Positions 7,666-14,957 of a stretch of 64,000 nucleotides of DNA are shown piece after piece. Made by a program: the position numbers and the translations under genes. Within the stretch, counting starts at the first letter, position 1; each line of letters starts with the position of its first letter. The notes under the pieces were generated by a model. It was not told the origin of the DNA. It did no database searches and was given only the letters and a program-made list of their open reading frames with translations. This stretch comes from JBBQXK01 sp038209775 (lineage in GTDB: Bacteria; Pseudomonadota; Alphaproteobacteria; Rhodobacterales; Rhodobacteraceae): the NCBI GenBank assembly GCA_038209775.1, contig JBBQXK010000004.1, positions 62,001-126,000 of the forward strand, written 5' to 3'.

Positions 7666-9183
7666 TCAGTCCTCATCCGTGCCGAACTGGCTGAGGACCT
7701 GACCGCGACCGCGCAGCCGCAACAACAGCGGCACAAAGAATGCCAGTGCGGCAATCGCCAGCAGCGTGGCTGACAGCGGCGTCGATACCAGCGTGGTAAA
7801 GTCGCCCTGCGCGATGGCTAGCGCCCGGCGCAACTGCGCCTCGGCCATCGGCCCCAGGATCAGGCCCACCACGACGGGGGCAATGGGATAGCCGTAAAGC
7901 CGCATGAGGTAGCCCATGATCCCGAAGATCAGCAGCATCCCCAACTCGACCGGCGACGGGTTGACGCCGATGGTGCCCAGACAGGCGAACAGCAGGATCC
8001 CCGCGTACAGCCAATGGCGCGGGATCGTCAGCAGTTTGACCCACAGCCGGATCAGCGGCAGGTTGAGCACCAGAAGCATGATGTTGGCAATCAACAGGCT
8101 GGCAATCAGGCCCCAGACCAGTTGCGGCGCCGTGGCAAACAACAGCGGCCCCGGTTGCAGGCCGAACTGCTGGAACCCCGCCAGCATGATCGCCGCCGTT
8201 GCCGTGGTCGGCAGGCCCAGCGTCAACAGCGGCACCAGCGTGCCGGCTGCGGCGGCGTTGTTCGCAGCCTCGGGGCCCGCCACGCCCTCGATGGCGCCGT
8301 GGCCGAATTCCTCGGGGTGTTTCGACATGCGCTTTTCAGTGCCGTAGCTGAGGAATGACGCGATATCGGCCCCGCCCGCAGGCATCGCGCCGATGGGAAA
8401 GCCGATGGCCGTGCCGCGCAGCCAGGCGGGCCACGACCGACGCCAGTCCTCAGGCGTCATCTTCACCGAACCGCGCAGTTCCTGCACCTTGTCTTCGTCG
8501 CCCACGGGTTTCGCGGCGACGAACAGCGCCTCGCCCAGGGCGAACATCGCGACGGCAAGCGTCGTCACCTCGATCCCGTCCAACAACTGCGGCACGCCGA
8601 ACGACATGCGCGCCTGCCCGGTCAGCCCGTCGATACCCACCACAGCCAGCCCGAGGCCGACGAACAGCGACGTCATCCCTTTCAGCGCCGAATCACCAAA
8701 GGCCGCTGACACGGTGACAAAGGCCAGCACCATCAGCGCAAAGTATTCCCGGGGGCCGAACACCAATGCCAGCTTGACGATGTGGGGCGCGAGAAACGCC
8801 AGCGCCAGCGTGGCCAAAAGGCCCGCGACGAAAGACCCGATGGCGGCGGTGGCCAAGGCAGGCCCGCCACGCCCGGCGCGGGCCATCTTGTTCCCCTCCA
8901 GCGCCGTCACGATGGACGCGCTTTCGCCCGGTGTGTTCAGAAGGATCGACGTGGTCGATCCGCCGTACATCCCGCCGTAGTAAATCCCCGCGAACATGAT
9001 GAGCGATCCGGCAGGGTCAAGCCCATAAGTGACCGGCAACAACAGCGCCACCGTCAGCGCAGGCCCGATGCCGGGCAGCACACCCACGGCGGTGCCAAGG
9101 GTGACGCCGATCAGCGCATACATCAGGATCATCGGCTGCATCGCGGTGCCCAGACCCTGCAGCAGGAATTCAAACGTGCTCAT
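7666..9183 (-). CDS. tctA: Tripartite tricarboxylate transporter, large permease TctA
   Basis: A 505-aa polytopic membrane protein of the TctA family, the main ion-coupled permease of TTT systems. Recognisable segments are PGIGPALTVALLLPVTYGLD, the GGMYGGSTTSILLNTPGE loop, and the internal repeat with AAAAGTLVPLLTLGLPTTAT. It works with TctB (small membrane subunit) and TctC (periplasmic binding protein) to import carboxylates such as citrate. It is last in the tctC-tctB-tctA operon and starts 3 bp after the tctB stop. The substrate cannot be read from the sequence. Confidence 0.95.
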   Translation of the reverse strand: MSTFEFLLQGLGTAMQPMILMYALIGVTLGTAVGVLPGIGPALTVALLLPVTYGLDPAGSLIMFAGIYYGGMYGGSTTSILLNTPGESASIVTALEGNKMARAGRGGPALATAAIGSFVAGLLATLALAFLAPHIVKLALVFGPREYFALMVLAFVTVSAAFGDSALKGMTSLFVGLGLAVVGIDGLTGQARMSFGVPQLLDGIEVTTLAVAMFALGEALFVAAKPVGDEDKVQELRGSVKMTPEDWRRSWPAWLRGTAIGFPIGAMPAGGADIASFLSYGTEKRMSKHPEEFGHGAIEGVAGPEAANNAAAAGTLVPLLTLGLPTTATAAIMLAGFQQFGLQPGPLLFATAPQLVWGLIASLLIANIMLLVLNLPLIRLWVKLLTIPRHWLYAGILLFACLGTIGVNPSPVELGMLLIFGIMGYLMRLYGYPIAPVVVGLILGPMAEAQLRRALAIAQGDFTTLVSTPLSATLLAIAALAFFVPLLLRLRGRGQVLSQFGTDED

Positions 9184-9186
9184 CAG

Positions 9187-9693
9187 TCAGTTCCCGAATA
9201 CAAGGGTTTCGGGGATCCCCGCCGGCAGGTTCAGTTTCAGGATCTGGTCAAACACCCCGTAGATCAGCAAGGACACCACCAGCCCCACCGGCAACGTCAG
9301 GGCCATATTGCGTTTGCCAAAGGCAAAAGCGGTACAGGCGAACAGGATGCCCGAGGCGATGGTAAAGCCCAGGGGATGCACCAGAAACACGATCGACAGC
9401 ATGCCCGCGACGATCCACAGGATCGGCGTGGCCTGCTGCTGTGGCACCCTGGGGCCGGCCGTGCCGCGCAATCCCGTCAGGGCGGTCAGTGCCGCCAGCA
9501 CAAGAAGGACGATGCCCACGAACTTGGGCATCGCGGCAGCCCCCACACCGGAATATCCGCTTTTGTCGGGGATTGAGGACGCATCCCAGATCATCACGGC
9601 CCCGAACGCCGCAAGCCCAAGTGCGATCAGAAGCGCCGCCCCATCGGGGCGGCGTTCCTTGGATTGCGCGGGGTTGGACCCCGGGCCGGTCAT
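9187..9693 (-). CDS. tctB: Tripartite tricarboxylate transporter, small permease TctB
   Basis: A 168-aa membrane protein with four predicted helices, in the TctB position between tctC and tctA. Typical features are the N-terminal helix with GLAAFGAVMIWDASS and the C-terminal GFTIASGILFACTAFAFGKR. Its ATG (9691-9693) overlaps the tctC stop in an ATGA arrangement, indicating translational coupling. TctB subunits diverge rapidly, so the assignment rests on context as well as sequence. Confidence 0.9.
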   Translation of the reverse strand: MTGPGSNPAQSKERRPDGAALLIALGLAAFGAVMIWDASSIPDKSGYSGVGAAAMPKFVGIVLLVLAALTALTGLRGTAGPRVPQQQATPILWIVAGMLSIVFLVHPLGFTIASGILFACTAFAFGKRNMALTLPVGLVVSLLIYGVFDQILKLNLPAGIPETLVFGN

Positions 9694-10631
9694 TGCACCA
9701 GGCCGATGTCCTTGAGGACGGCCGTCGTCGCCTCGATCTCTTTGGCAAGCTGTGCGTCGAAATCGGCACCGGCGAGATAGGTGTTGGCCCAGCCCTTGGT
9801 TTCCAGCGCAGCCTTCCAGCCCGCCGAATTGGCCAGTTTGTCCACGTCGGCCAGCACCACAGCCTTTTGTTCGGCGGTCAGGCCCGGGGCCGCCGCAACC
9901 ATGCGCCAGTTCTGCACGTCCACCGCATAGCCCGATTCCATCAGCGTCGGTGCATCGGTGTTCGGCCAACGCGCAGCAGTCGACACCGCAAGAATGCGCA
10001 TCGAGCCGGCCTCGACCTGCGGCAGGAACTCACCCACGCCCGAGATGCCGGCCGTCACCTGATTGCCCAGGATCGCCGCCAGCGCCTCGCCACCACCGGA
10101 AAAGGCGACGTAGTTGATCTTGGTCGGATCGATGCCCGCCGCCTTGGCCAGAAGGCCCACGGTGATGTGGTCAACGCCGCCCGCCGAGCCGCCGGCCCAG
10201 GAAACCGAACCGGGATCGGCCTTCATCTTTTCCACAAGATCGCCGATGGTCTGCAGCTCCGACGCCGCCGGCACCGCGATGGCCACAGCCTCGCCGGTCA
10301 GGCGCGCGATGGGGGTCACGTCGGCCAGCGAAACCGGCGACGCGTTGGTCAGGATCGCGCCGACCATCACATAACCGCCCACAATCAACTGCTTGGGGTC
10401 GCCCGCCGCACTGGCCACGAACTGGGCCAGACCGACTGTGCCACCGGCGCCCGGCACGTTCTGGACCTGGGCGCTGCCGATACCTTCGGCGCCCATCACC
10501 TCTTGCATGGTGCGGGCCGTCGCGTCCCAACCACCGCCGGGGGCTGCCGGGGCCATGATGATGTAGTCTTCGGCAAATGCCATTGAGGCAGCGGCCACGG
10601 CAAATGCCGCGCCGAACAGGGCGTGTTTCAC
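9690..10631 (-). CDS. tctC: Tripartite tricarboxylate transporter substrate-binding protein TctC
   Basis: A 313-aa periplasmic binding protein (Bug/TctC family) that delivers a carboxylate to TctAB. The signal peptide (VKHALFGAAFAVAAASMAFA) is followed by the mature start EDYIIMAPAAPGGGWD; the PGGGWD loop is the family ligand-loop signature. I chose the GTG at 10631. It has a strong Shine-Dalgarno GGGAGGAG six bases upstream and starts directly at the signal peptide, whereas the ATG at 10718 would add 29 non-signal residues. It is first gene of the operon. A 16-bp palindrome lies about 95 bp upstream of the start. Confidence 0.94.
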   Translation of the reverse strand: MKHALFGAAFAVAAASMAFAEDYIIMAPAAPGGGWDATARTMQEVMGAEGIGSAQVQNVPGAGGTVGLAQFVASAAGDPKQLIVGGYVMVGAILTNASPVSLADVTPIARLTGEAVAIAVPAASELQTIGDLVEKMKADPGSVSWAGGSAGGVDHITVGLLAKAAGIDPTKINYVAFSGGGEALAAILGNQVTAGISGVGEFLPQVEAGSMRILAVSTAARWPNTDAPTLMESGYAVDVQNWRMVAAAPGLTAEQKAVVLADVDKLANSAGWKAALETKGWANTYLAGADFDAQLAKEIEATTAVLKDIGLVQ

Positions 10632-10725
10632 GATTGTCTCCTCCCAAGGCACGCTTCGGTGCCGGATTGTTCCGGGGTGGCGTCTCCTCACGCCAGTCCC
10701 ATTTTCACTTGAGACCATAAAAACC

Positions 10726-10741
10726 TGTCAGGAACCTGACA
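10726..10741. promoter_or_regulatory. 16-bp perfect palindrome upstream of tctCBA
   Basis: TGTCAGGAACCTGACA is a perfect inverted repeat between tctC and the tRNA-Arg gene. Its size and symmetry fit a dimeric repressor operator. It lacks the central CG of LacI-type sites, so the LacI regulator nearby is not an obvious partner. No direct evidence of binding. Confidence 0.4.
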
Positions 10742-10768
10742 CCGGCCGGGCGAACCATGGGATTGCGC

Positions 10769-10844
10769 TGGTGACCGCGGCAGGAATTGAACCTGCAACC
10801 TATCCCTTAGGAGGGGATCGCTCTATCCGTTGAGCTACGCGGCC
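10769..10844 (-). tRNA. tRNA-Arg (anticodon CCT)
   Basis: A 76-nt gene including an encoded CCA. On the minus strand the acceptor GGCCGCG pairs with CGCGGTC (one G-U). The anticodon arm is ATCCC-CTCCTAA-GGGAT, giving anticodon CCT. The T-arm is GCAGG-TTCAATT-CCTGC. The discriminator base is A. It reads AGG arginine codons. Folding was done by eye. I saw no integrase or duplicated 3' end in the window that would mark it as an insertion site. Confidence 0.95.
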
Positions 10845-10860
10845 CGCGCGACCATGGTTC

Positions 10861-10879
10861 TGCCGCCAAATCGGCGGCA
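10861..10879. other. Short hairpin upstream of tRNA-Arg
   Basis: TGCCGCC-AAATC-GGCGGCA forms a perfect 7-bp stem 16 bp from the 5' end of the tRNA. It may be part of the tRNA promoter region or end leftward-going transcripts. No T run follows. Confidence 0.3.
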
Positions 10880-11079
10880 AGGCAACGGTTTCGTGGGGGG
10901 TGGGGTGAAATCAGGGGGGTCGACGGGGCCGGGGCAGCCCGGCCTGCCGTGTAACTCTGACGGAAAACGTCCATATAACAACAGCTTTCAGGGTTATTCA
11001 CCGCATGCGCCACACCTTGGACAACGCGACCTTAAGGCGCTAACATCGGATAACGTTGCATCCCCAGAGGCCCCCGCCC

Positions 11080-12144
11080 GTGCAAAGACCCCCCCCGAAA
11101 GCCGTCGCAAAACCGCCGCCCCTCCGCAGTGGCGCTGCGGACGGCCGCCGCCCTTTGACGCTTCGTGATGTGTCCGAGGCGTCGGGCGTTTCCGAGATGA
11201 CTGTCAGCCGCGTGCTGCGACAGCGGGGTGACGTGTCGGCGGCGACGCGTGAGAAGGTGACCGAGGCGGCGCGGCGGTTGGGGTATGTGCCGAACAAGAT
11301 TGCGGGCGCATTGGCCAGCCAGCGGGTGAACCTGGTGGCGGTGATCATCCCGTCCTTTTCGAACATGGTGTTCCCCGAGGTGATGACGGGGATCAACGAA
11401 CGCCTTGACGATACCGGGTTGCAACCCGTTATGGGCGTTACGAATTATTCGCCCGAGCGCGAGGAATCCGTGCTGTACGAGATGCTGTCGTGGCGGCCTT
11501 CGGGGATCATCCTGGCGGGGCTGGAACATACGCCGGCGGCACGGGCGATGCTGGCGAATGCCGGGGTGCCCGTGGTCGAGATCATGGATGTGGACGGGCA
11601 AGCCGTTGATAACATGGTTGGAATATCGCACCGCCGCGCCGGGCGGCAGATGGCGCATGCGATTTTGGCGGCGGGGTATCGGCGGATCGGGTTTCTGGGC
11701 ACGATGATGCCCGACGACCACCGCGCCCGCAAACGCATGGAAGGGTTTCAGCAGGCGCTGGCCGAGGCGGGGGTGGCACTGGCGGATAGTGAATTCTATG
11801 CCGGGGGGTCGTCGCTGCTGAAGGGGCGCGAGATGACGGCGGCGATCCTGGGGCGCAATCCCGATCTGGATTTTCTGTATTATTCCAATGACATGGTGGG
11901 GGCAGGGGGGTTGCTGTACTGTCTGGCCAACGGCATTGACGTACCGGGGCGGATCGGGCTGGCGGGGTTCAACGGGGTGGACATGCTGGACGGATTGCCG
12001 GTGCGGCTGGCGACGATGGATGCCTGCCGGCTGGAGATCGGGCGTGTGGCCGCCGATATCGTGGCGGGGCGGCGGGGGACCGAGGGGGGCGAGGTGGTAG
12101 AGTTGTCGCCGCTGTTGCAACCGGGCGATACGATCCGGCGCTGA
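11080..12144 (+). CDS. LacI family transcriptional regulator (GntR-gluconate-like subgroup)
   Basis: A 354-aa LacI-type repressor. The N-terminal helix-turn-helix reads TLRDVSEASGVSEMTVSRVL, with the hinge helix KIAGALASQRVNLVAVIIP, then a periplasmic-binding-protein-like effector domain to the C-terminus. The end PLLQPGDTIRR resembles gluconate repressors (GntR of E. coli), so a sugar acid effector is possible. No ATG fits the start. I chose the GTG at 11080, with AGAGG nine bases upstream; a TTG at 11056 is the alternative and would put a proline-rich leader before the HTH. It stands alone, with no sugar gene beside it, so its target is unknown. Confidence 0.9.
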   Translation: MQRPPPKAVAKPPPLRSGAADGRRPLTLRDVSEASGVSEMTVSRVLRQRGDVSAATREKVTEAARRLGYVPNKIAGALASQRVNLVAVIIPSFSNMVFPEVMTGINERLDDTGLQPVMGVTNYSPEREESVLYEMLSWRPSGIILAGLEHTPAARAMLANAGVPVVEIMDVDGQAVDNMVGISHRRAGRQMAHAILAAGYRRIGFLGTMMPDDHRARKRMEGFQQALAEAGVALADSEFYAGGSSLLKGREMTAAILGRNPDLDFLYYSNDMVGAGGLLYCLANGIDVPGRIGLAGFNGVDMLDGLPVRLATMDACRLEIGRVAADIVAGRRGTEGGEVVELSPLLQPGDTIRR

Positions 12145-12174
12145 GGTCGGCAAGGCCATGGGAACGCTGTGTTT

Positions 12175-12232
12175 CAGGCGTGCACAATCCGTATTCAGGC
12201 CGTACAGCATCCGTATTACATCTGTACATACA
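12175..12232 (+). repeat. Phased 11-bp repeat array, copy A
   Basis: CCGTA-type pentamers recur at exact 11-bp steps: GCGTG (12178), CCGTA (12189), CCGTA (12200), CCGTA (12211) and CTGTA (12222), ending TACATACA. The block is clearly AT-richer than its surroundings. A second copy with the same order and spacing is at 37950-38007. The one-helical-turn spacing suggests a protein lining one DNA face, but no known regulator site matches it that I can name. Confidence 0.75.
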
Positions 12233-12409
12233 CATGTGCATTTTCTGCGCCGTGGCGGGCACGCATCACCGGCCGGGTGTCGGGGAGGTGTGCAGCGGAG
12301 TGCCACCCCTTCCCATCCCTTTGCCGACAGAAGGAGGCGCGGATGGGGCCGGCGGAGGCCTGAGGGAAACACGAAGGGGATCGGGATGTGCGTAGCAGGT
12401 CAGAAAGAA

Positions 12410-12452
12410 CGATTTCTTCGAAGAAATCGGGCCGGAGTTTTTGAAAACTCCG
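12410..12452. terminator. Two adjacent palindromes, probable bidirectional terminator
   Basis: CGATTTCTTCGAAGAAATCG (12410-12429) is a perfect 20-bp palindrome. Three bases later, CGGAGTTTT-TG-AAAACTCCG (12433-12452) forms a 9-bp stem with a two-base loop. They lie between the convergent LacI and qor genes. The T and A runs within the stems fit a terminator working both ways, though such paired palindromes may also be a REP-type repeat. Confidence 0.55.
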
Positions 12453-12514
12453 CAGCGGCGGTGCAACCGGGTGCTGCGATGCGGCGAGGCGGCATGTTGG
12501 TCGATAGGCGGCAG

Positions 12515-13498
12515 CTATAGCGTCAGGATCGTGCACCCGGTCGTCGTACGCGCCTCAAGCGCGCGGTGGGCGTCGGCGACCTGGGCAAGGGGGAACCGCT
12601 GGTCGATGCGGATCTCGACCGCACCGGTTGCCACCTTGGCGAAGAGGTCGGCGGCCATTGCCTGACAGGTGGCGTGGTCGGCGATATGGGCAAAGAGGGT
12701 GGGGCGGGTGAGTTTGAGCGAGCCTTTGGCGGCCAGAACCGAGATGTCAAAGGGCGGCACCTTGCCCGATGCATTGCCGAAGGAAATCATCATGCCAAGG
12801 GGGCGGAGGCTGTTCAGCGAGCCTTCGAAGGTTGAGGCCCCGACCGAATCCATCACCACATCGACGCCGCGCCCGTCGGTCAGACGCCGCACCTCGGCCG
12901 CGAAATCGGGGTTGGTGGTGTAGTTGATGGCATGGGTCGCCCCATGTTCCAGCGCCAGCGCGCATTTGGCATCGCTGCCGGCGGTGGCGATCAGGGTGAT
13001 ATCCTCGGACCTTGCCCATTGGCAGGCAATAAGGCCCACCCCCCCCGCCGCCGCGTGAAAGAGGACGGTATCGCCCGCCGCGATCGGCTCGGTTCGGCGG
13101 AACAGATACTGCACCGTCATCCCCTTGAGCATCATCGCCGCTGCCTGTTCAAACGAAATCCCGTCGGGCAGGGGGCAGACCTGTGCGGCCGGCATGGTGC
13201 GCGACGCGGCATAGGCGCCGGGCGGGTTCGCCGCATAGGCCACGCGCATGCCGGGCAAAAGGTGCGCCACCCCTTCGCCGACGGCGGTGACGGTGCCCGC
13301 ACCCTCCATCCCCAGGGCGGTGGGCAGGGTCATGGGGTACAGGCCGGACCGTTGGTAACAGTCGATGAAGTTCAGCCCCGCCGCCCCTTGGGCAATGGTC
13401 ACCTGCCCCGGTCCGGGGCGTGGCACCTCGCGTTCCACCAGCGTCAGAACCTCGGGGCCGCCCTGGGCGGTGATGATGACGGTCGGGCTGAGTTGCAT
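12515..13498 (-). CDS. Zinc-independent quinone oxidoreductase (QorA-like, MDR family)
   Basis: A 327-aa medium-chain reductase. It has an N-terminal GroES-like domain (GLNFIDCYQRSGLYP, GMEGAGTV) and a Rossmann NADPH domain with AAAGGVGLIACQWA. The zinc-binding residues of alcohol dehydrogenases are absent, and the LNFIDCYQRSG motif is the hallmark of NADPH:quinone oxidoreductase 1 (QorA, zeta-crystallin type). It reduces quinones or reactive enones in the cytosol. I chose the ATG at 13498; the frame runs on to 13531 without a Shine-Dalgarno. It stands alone. Confidence 0.92.
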   Translation of the reverse strand: MQLSPTVIITAQGGPEVLTLVEREVPRPGPGQVTIAQGAAGLNFIDCYQRSGLYPMTLPTALGMEGAGTVTAVGEGVAHLLPGMRVAYAANPPGAYAASRTMPAAQVCPLPDGISFEQAAAMMLKGMTVQYLFRRTEPIAAGDTVLFHAAAGGVGLIACQWARSEDITLIATAGSDAKCALALEHGATHAINYTTNPDFAAEVRRLTDGRGVDVVMDSVGASTFEGSLNSLRPLGMMISFGNASGKVPPFDISVLAAKGSLKLTRPTLFAHIADHATCQAMAADLFAKVATGAVEIRIDQRFPLAQVADAHRALEARTTTGCTILTL

Positions 13499-13636
13499 GG
13501 TCGCCTCCTGCAATCGCTGCCCGCCGATCATGGCGGAGCAGCGCCACGGGTCAAGCCGCAGTCACCATTGCGTGAGCGTGTAACCGCCCGCGCGCGGCGC
13601 GCGTAAGTCGGGACGGATGAAACCGATGGGGGCCGG

Positions 13637-14356
13637 ATGATCGAGGTTGTGCTGGGCTATCTTGCGGGGCTGTTGACGCTGATCAACCCCTGTGTCCTGC
13701 CGGTGCTGCCGGTGGTGCTGGCATCGGCGCTGCATCGCCACAGGCTGGCGCCGCTGGCGCTGGCGGCGGGGATGGGCGTGTCATTCGTGGCGCTGGGCAT
13801 GGTGATTTCGGTCGCGGGGCCCGCCATGGGGCTGGACCCGGACGAGGTTTCGCGCGGTGCGGCACTGGTGATGGTGGCGTTCGGGCTGATGCTGTTGGTG
13901 CCGGCCTTTGGCCACGCGTTCGAACAGGCGACGGCCGGCATGGCCGCCCGCGCCGATGCACAGATCGACGGGGCGGTGGCGGGTGGCGGGCTGCCGGGGC
14001 AGGTGGTGGCGGGGGCGCTGTTGGGAGCGGTGTGGAGCCCGTGCATCGGGCCAACACTGGGCGGCGCGATTGCGCTGGCGTCGGCGGGCACCGGGCTGGG
14101 GCAGGCATTTGCCATCATGACCGCATTCGCGCTGGGGGTGGCCACGCTGATCCTGGGGCTGGCCTGGGGCGCGCGCAGTGCGATCCGCAAGCGGCAGGCG
14201 ATGCTGCGCACCCTTGCCGCCCGGTCGCGCCCGGTAATGGGCGCTGTATTCGTGCTGGTGGGGGCGGCGATCTGGTTCCGCCTGCATCATGTGGCCGAAG
14301 CCTGGCTGATCGGCGTCTTGCCGCCGTGGTTGCTTGACCTATCTGTATCTCTCTGA
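13637..14356 (+). CDS. CcdA-type thiol-disulfide membrane transporter
   Basis: A 239-aa protein with about six transmembrane helices. The two redox cysteines sit in the family motifs NPCVLPVLP (Cys19) and WSPCIGPTLGG (Cys136). CcdA/DsbD-like proteins pass electrons from cytoplasmic thioredoxin across the membrane to periplasmic thiol proteins, for example in cytochrome c maturation. The next gene, overlapping by 7 bp of chosen frame boundaries or closely spaced, encodes an exported thioredoxin-like protein that is the obvious acceptor. Confidence 0.9.
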   Translation: MIEVVLGYLAGLLTLINPCVLPVLPVVLASALHRHRLAPLALAAGMGVSFVALGMVISVAGPAMGLDPDEVSRGAALVMVAFGLMLLVPAFGHAFEQATAGMAARADAQIDGAVAGGGLPGQVVAGALLGAVWSPCIGPTLGGAIALASAGTGLGQAFAIMTAFALGVATLILGLAWGARSAIRKRQAMLRTLAARSRPVMGAVFVLVGAAIWFRLHHVAEAWLIGVLPPWLLDLSVSL

Positions 14357-14384
14357 TCCGAAACACTTTCCCTTAAGGAGACCC

Positions 14385-14795
14385 ATGATGAACCGCCGCC
14401 ATTTCCTGATGCTGACCGCCGCCCTGCCGGTGTTTGCCACCACCGCCCAAGCGGCGGGTCCGATCGCCTATGCCCCCGGCGTCGCCGAGGCGGCGATGGA
14501 TGCGGGGAAGATCATCCTTCTGGATTTCAAGGCCAGCTGGTGCACCACCTGTGCCGCGCAGGAACGGGTGATTGATGGGCTGCGAGCCGCGAACCCGGCC
14601 TATGGTGCGGCGATCACATTCATCAACGTGGATTGGGATGAGTATGGCGACAGCGACCTGACGCGCAGCCTGAAGATCCCGCGCCGGTCAACGCTGGTGC
14701 TGTTGAAGGGGCGCAAGGAGCTGGCGCGGATTGTGGCCGGGACCGGCAAGGCGGAGATCAAGGCGCTTTTGGATCAGGGCGTGGCTGCGGCCTGA
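14385..14795 (+). CDS. Exported thioredoxin-fold protein
   Basis: A 136-aa protein with an N-terminal export signal (NRRHFLMLTAALPVFATTAQA) whose paired arginines could make it a Tat substrate. The redox motif is SWCTTCAAQE (Cys53, Cys56), in a fold like the C-terminal domain of DsbD. Start: tandem ATGs at 14385 and 14388 follow AAGGAG (14375-14380). The second has the better spacing, so the real protein may be one residue shorter. It is immediately downstream of the CcdA gene, and the two together look like a split DsbD. Confidence 0.88.
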   Translation: MMNRRHFLMLTAALPVFATTAQAAGPIAYAPGVAEAAMDAGKIILLDFKASWCTTCAAQERVIDGLRAANPAYGAAITFINVDWDEYGDSDLTRSLKIPRRSTLVLLKGRKELARIVAGTGKAEIKALLDQGVAAA

Positions 14796-14919
14796 GGCGC
14801 ATTGCCGCTGTACGCGGGGGCTGCAATGCTGTAGGCCCCGCCGGTCGGCCCGTGGATTCCGGGTGCAGTCGGCAGGGAGGCCGCACTGCCAAAGGGGAAT
14901 GAGGTGCCGCACAGGTACA

Positions 14920-14938
14920 GGGATGCAAGGTGCATCCC
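14920..14938 (+). promoter_or_regulatory. Stem-loop in the leader of the DEAD-box helicase gene
   Basis: GGGATGCA-AGG-TGCATCCC is a perfect 8-bp stem with a 3-nt loop ending 19 bp before the helicase ATG (14958). The gene has no strong Shine-Dalgarno, so this structure could influence initiation or be a site for the helicase itself, as cold-shock helicase leaders are often structured. Speculative. Confidence 0.4.
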
Positions 14939-14957
14939 CCTCATTCGGGAACTGACA

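Larger units (their letters stand above)
12145..12514. other. Gene-free gap between LacI regulator and quinone oxidoreductase
   Basis: This 370-bp convergent gap holds no credible gene. It contains an array of phased 11-bp repeats (12175-12232) and two neighbouring palindromes (12410-12452), described separately. The part between them (about 12240-12400) is ordinary GC-rich sequence in which I see no feature. Confidence 0.7.

Noticed and set aside
10769..10844. tRNA-Arg as an integration site of a genomic island
   Set aside because: No integrase gene and no duplicated tRNA end were seen in the window.
12175..12232. CRISPR-like array
   Set aside because: Units are 11 bp with no spacers of CRISPR size and no cas genes.
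12175..12262. Similar short peptides (CMYxCNTDAVR...) encoded on the minus strand at both phased repeat copies
   Set aside because: The similarity follows from the shared DNA repeat; the surrounding frame has no start signal and no further similarity.
11032..12372. A 446-codon minus-strand frame covering the LacI gene
   Set aside because: The plus strand encodes a clear LacI regulator; the minus frame is Pro/Arg/His-rich with no domain.
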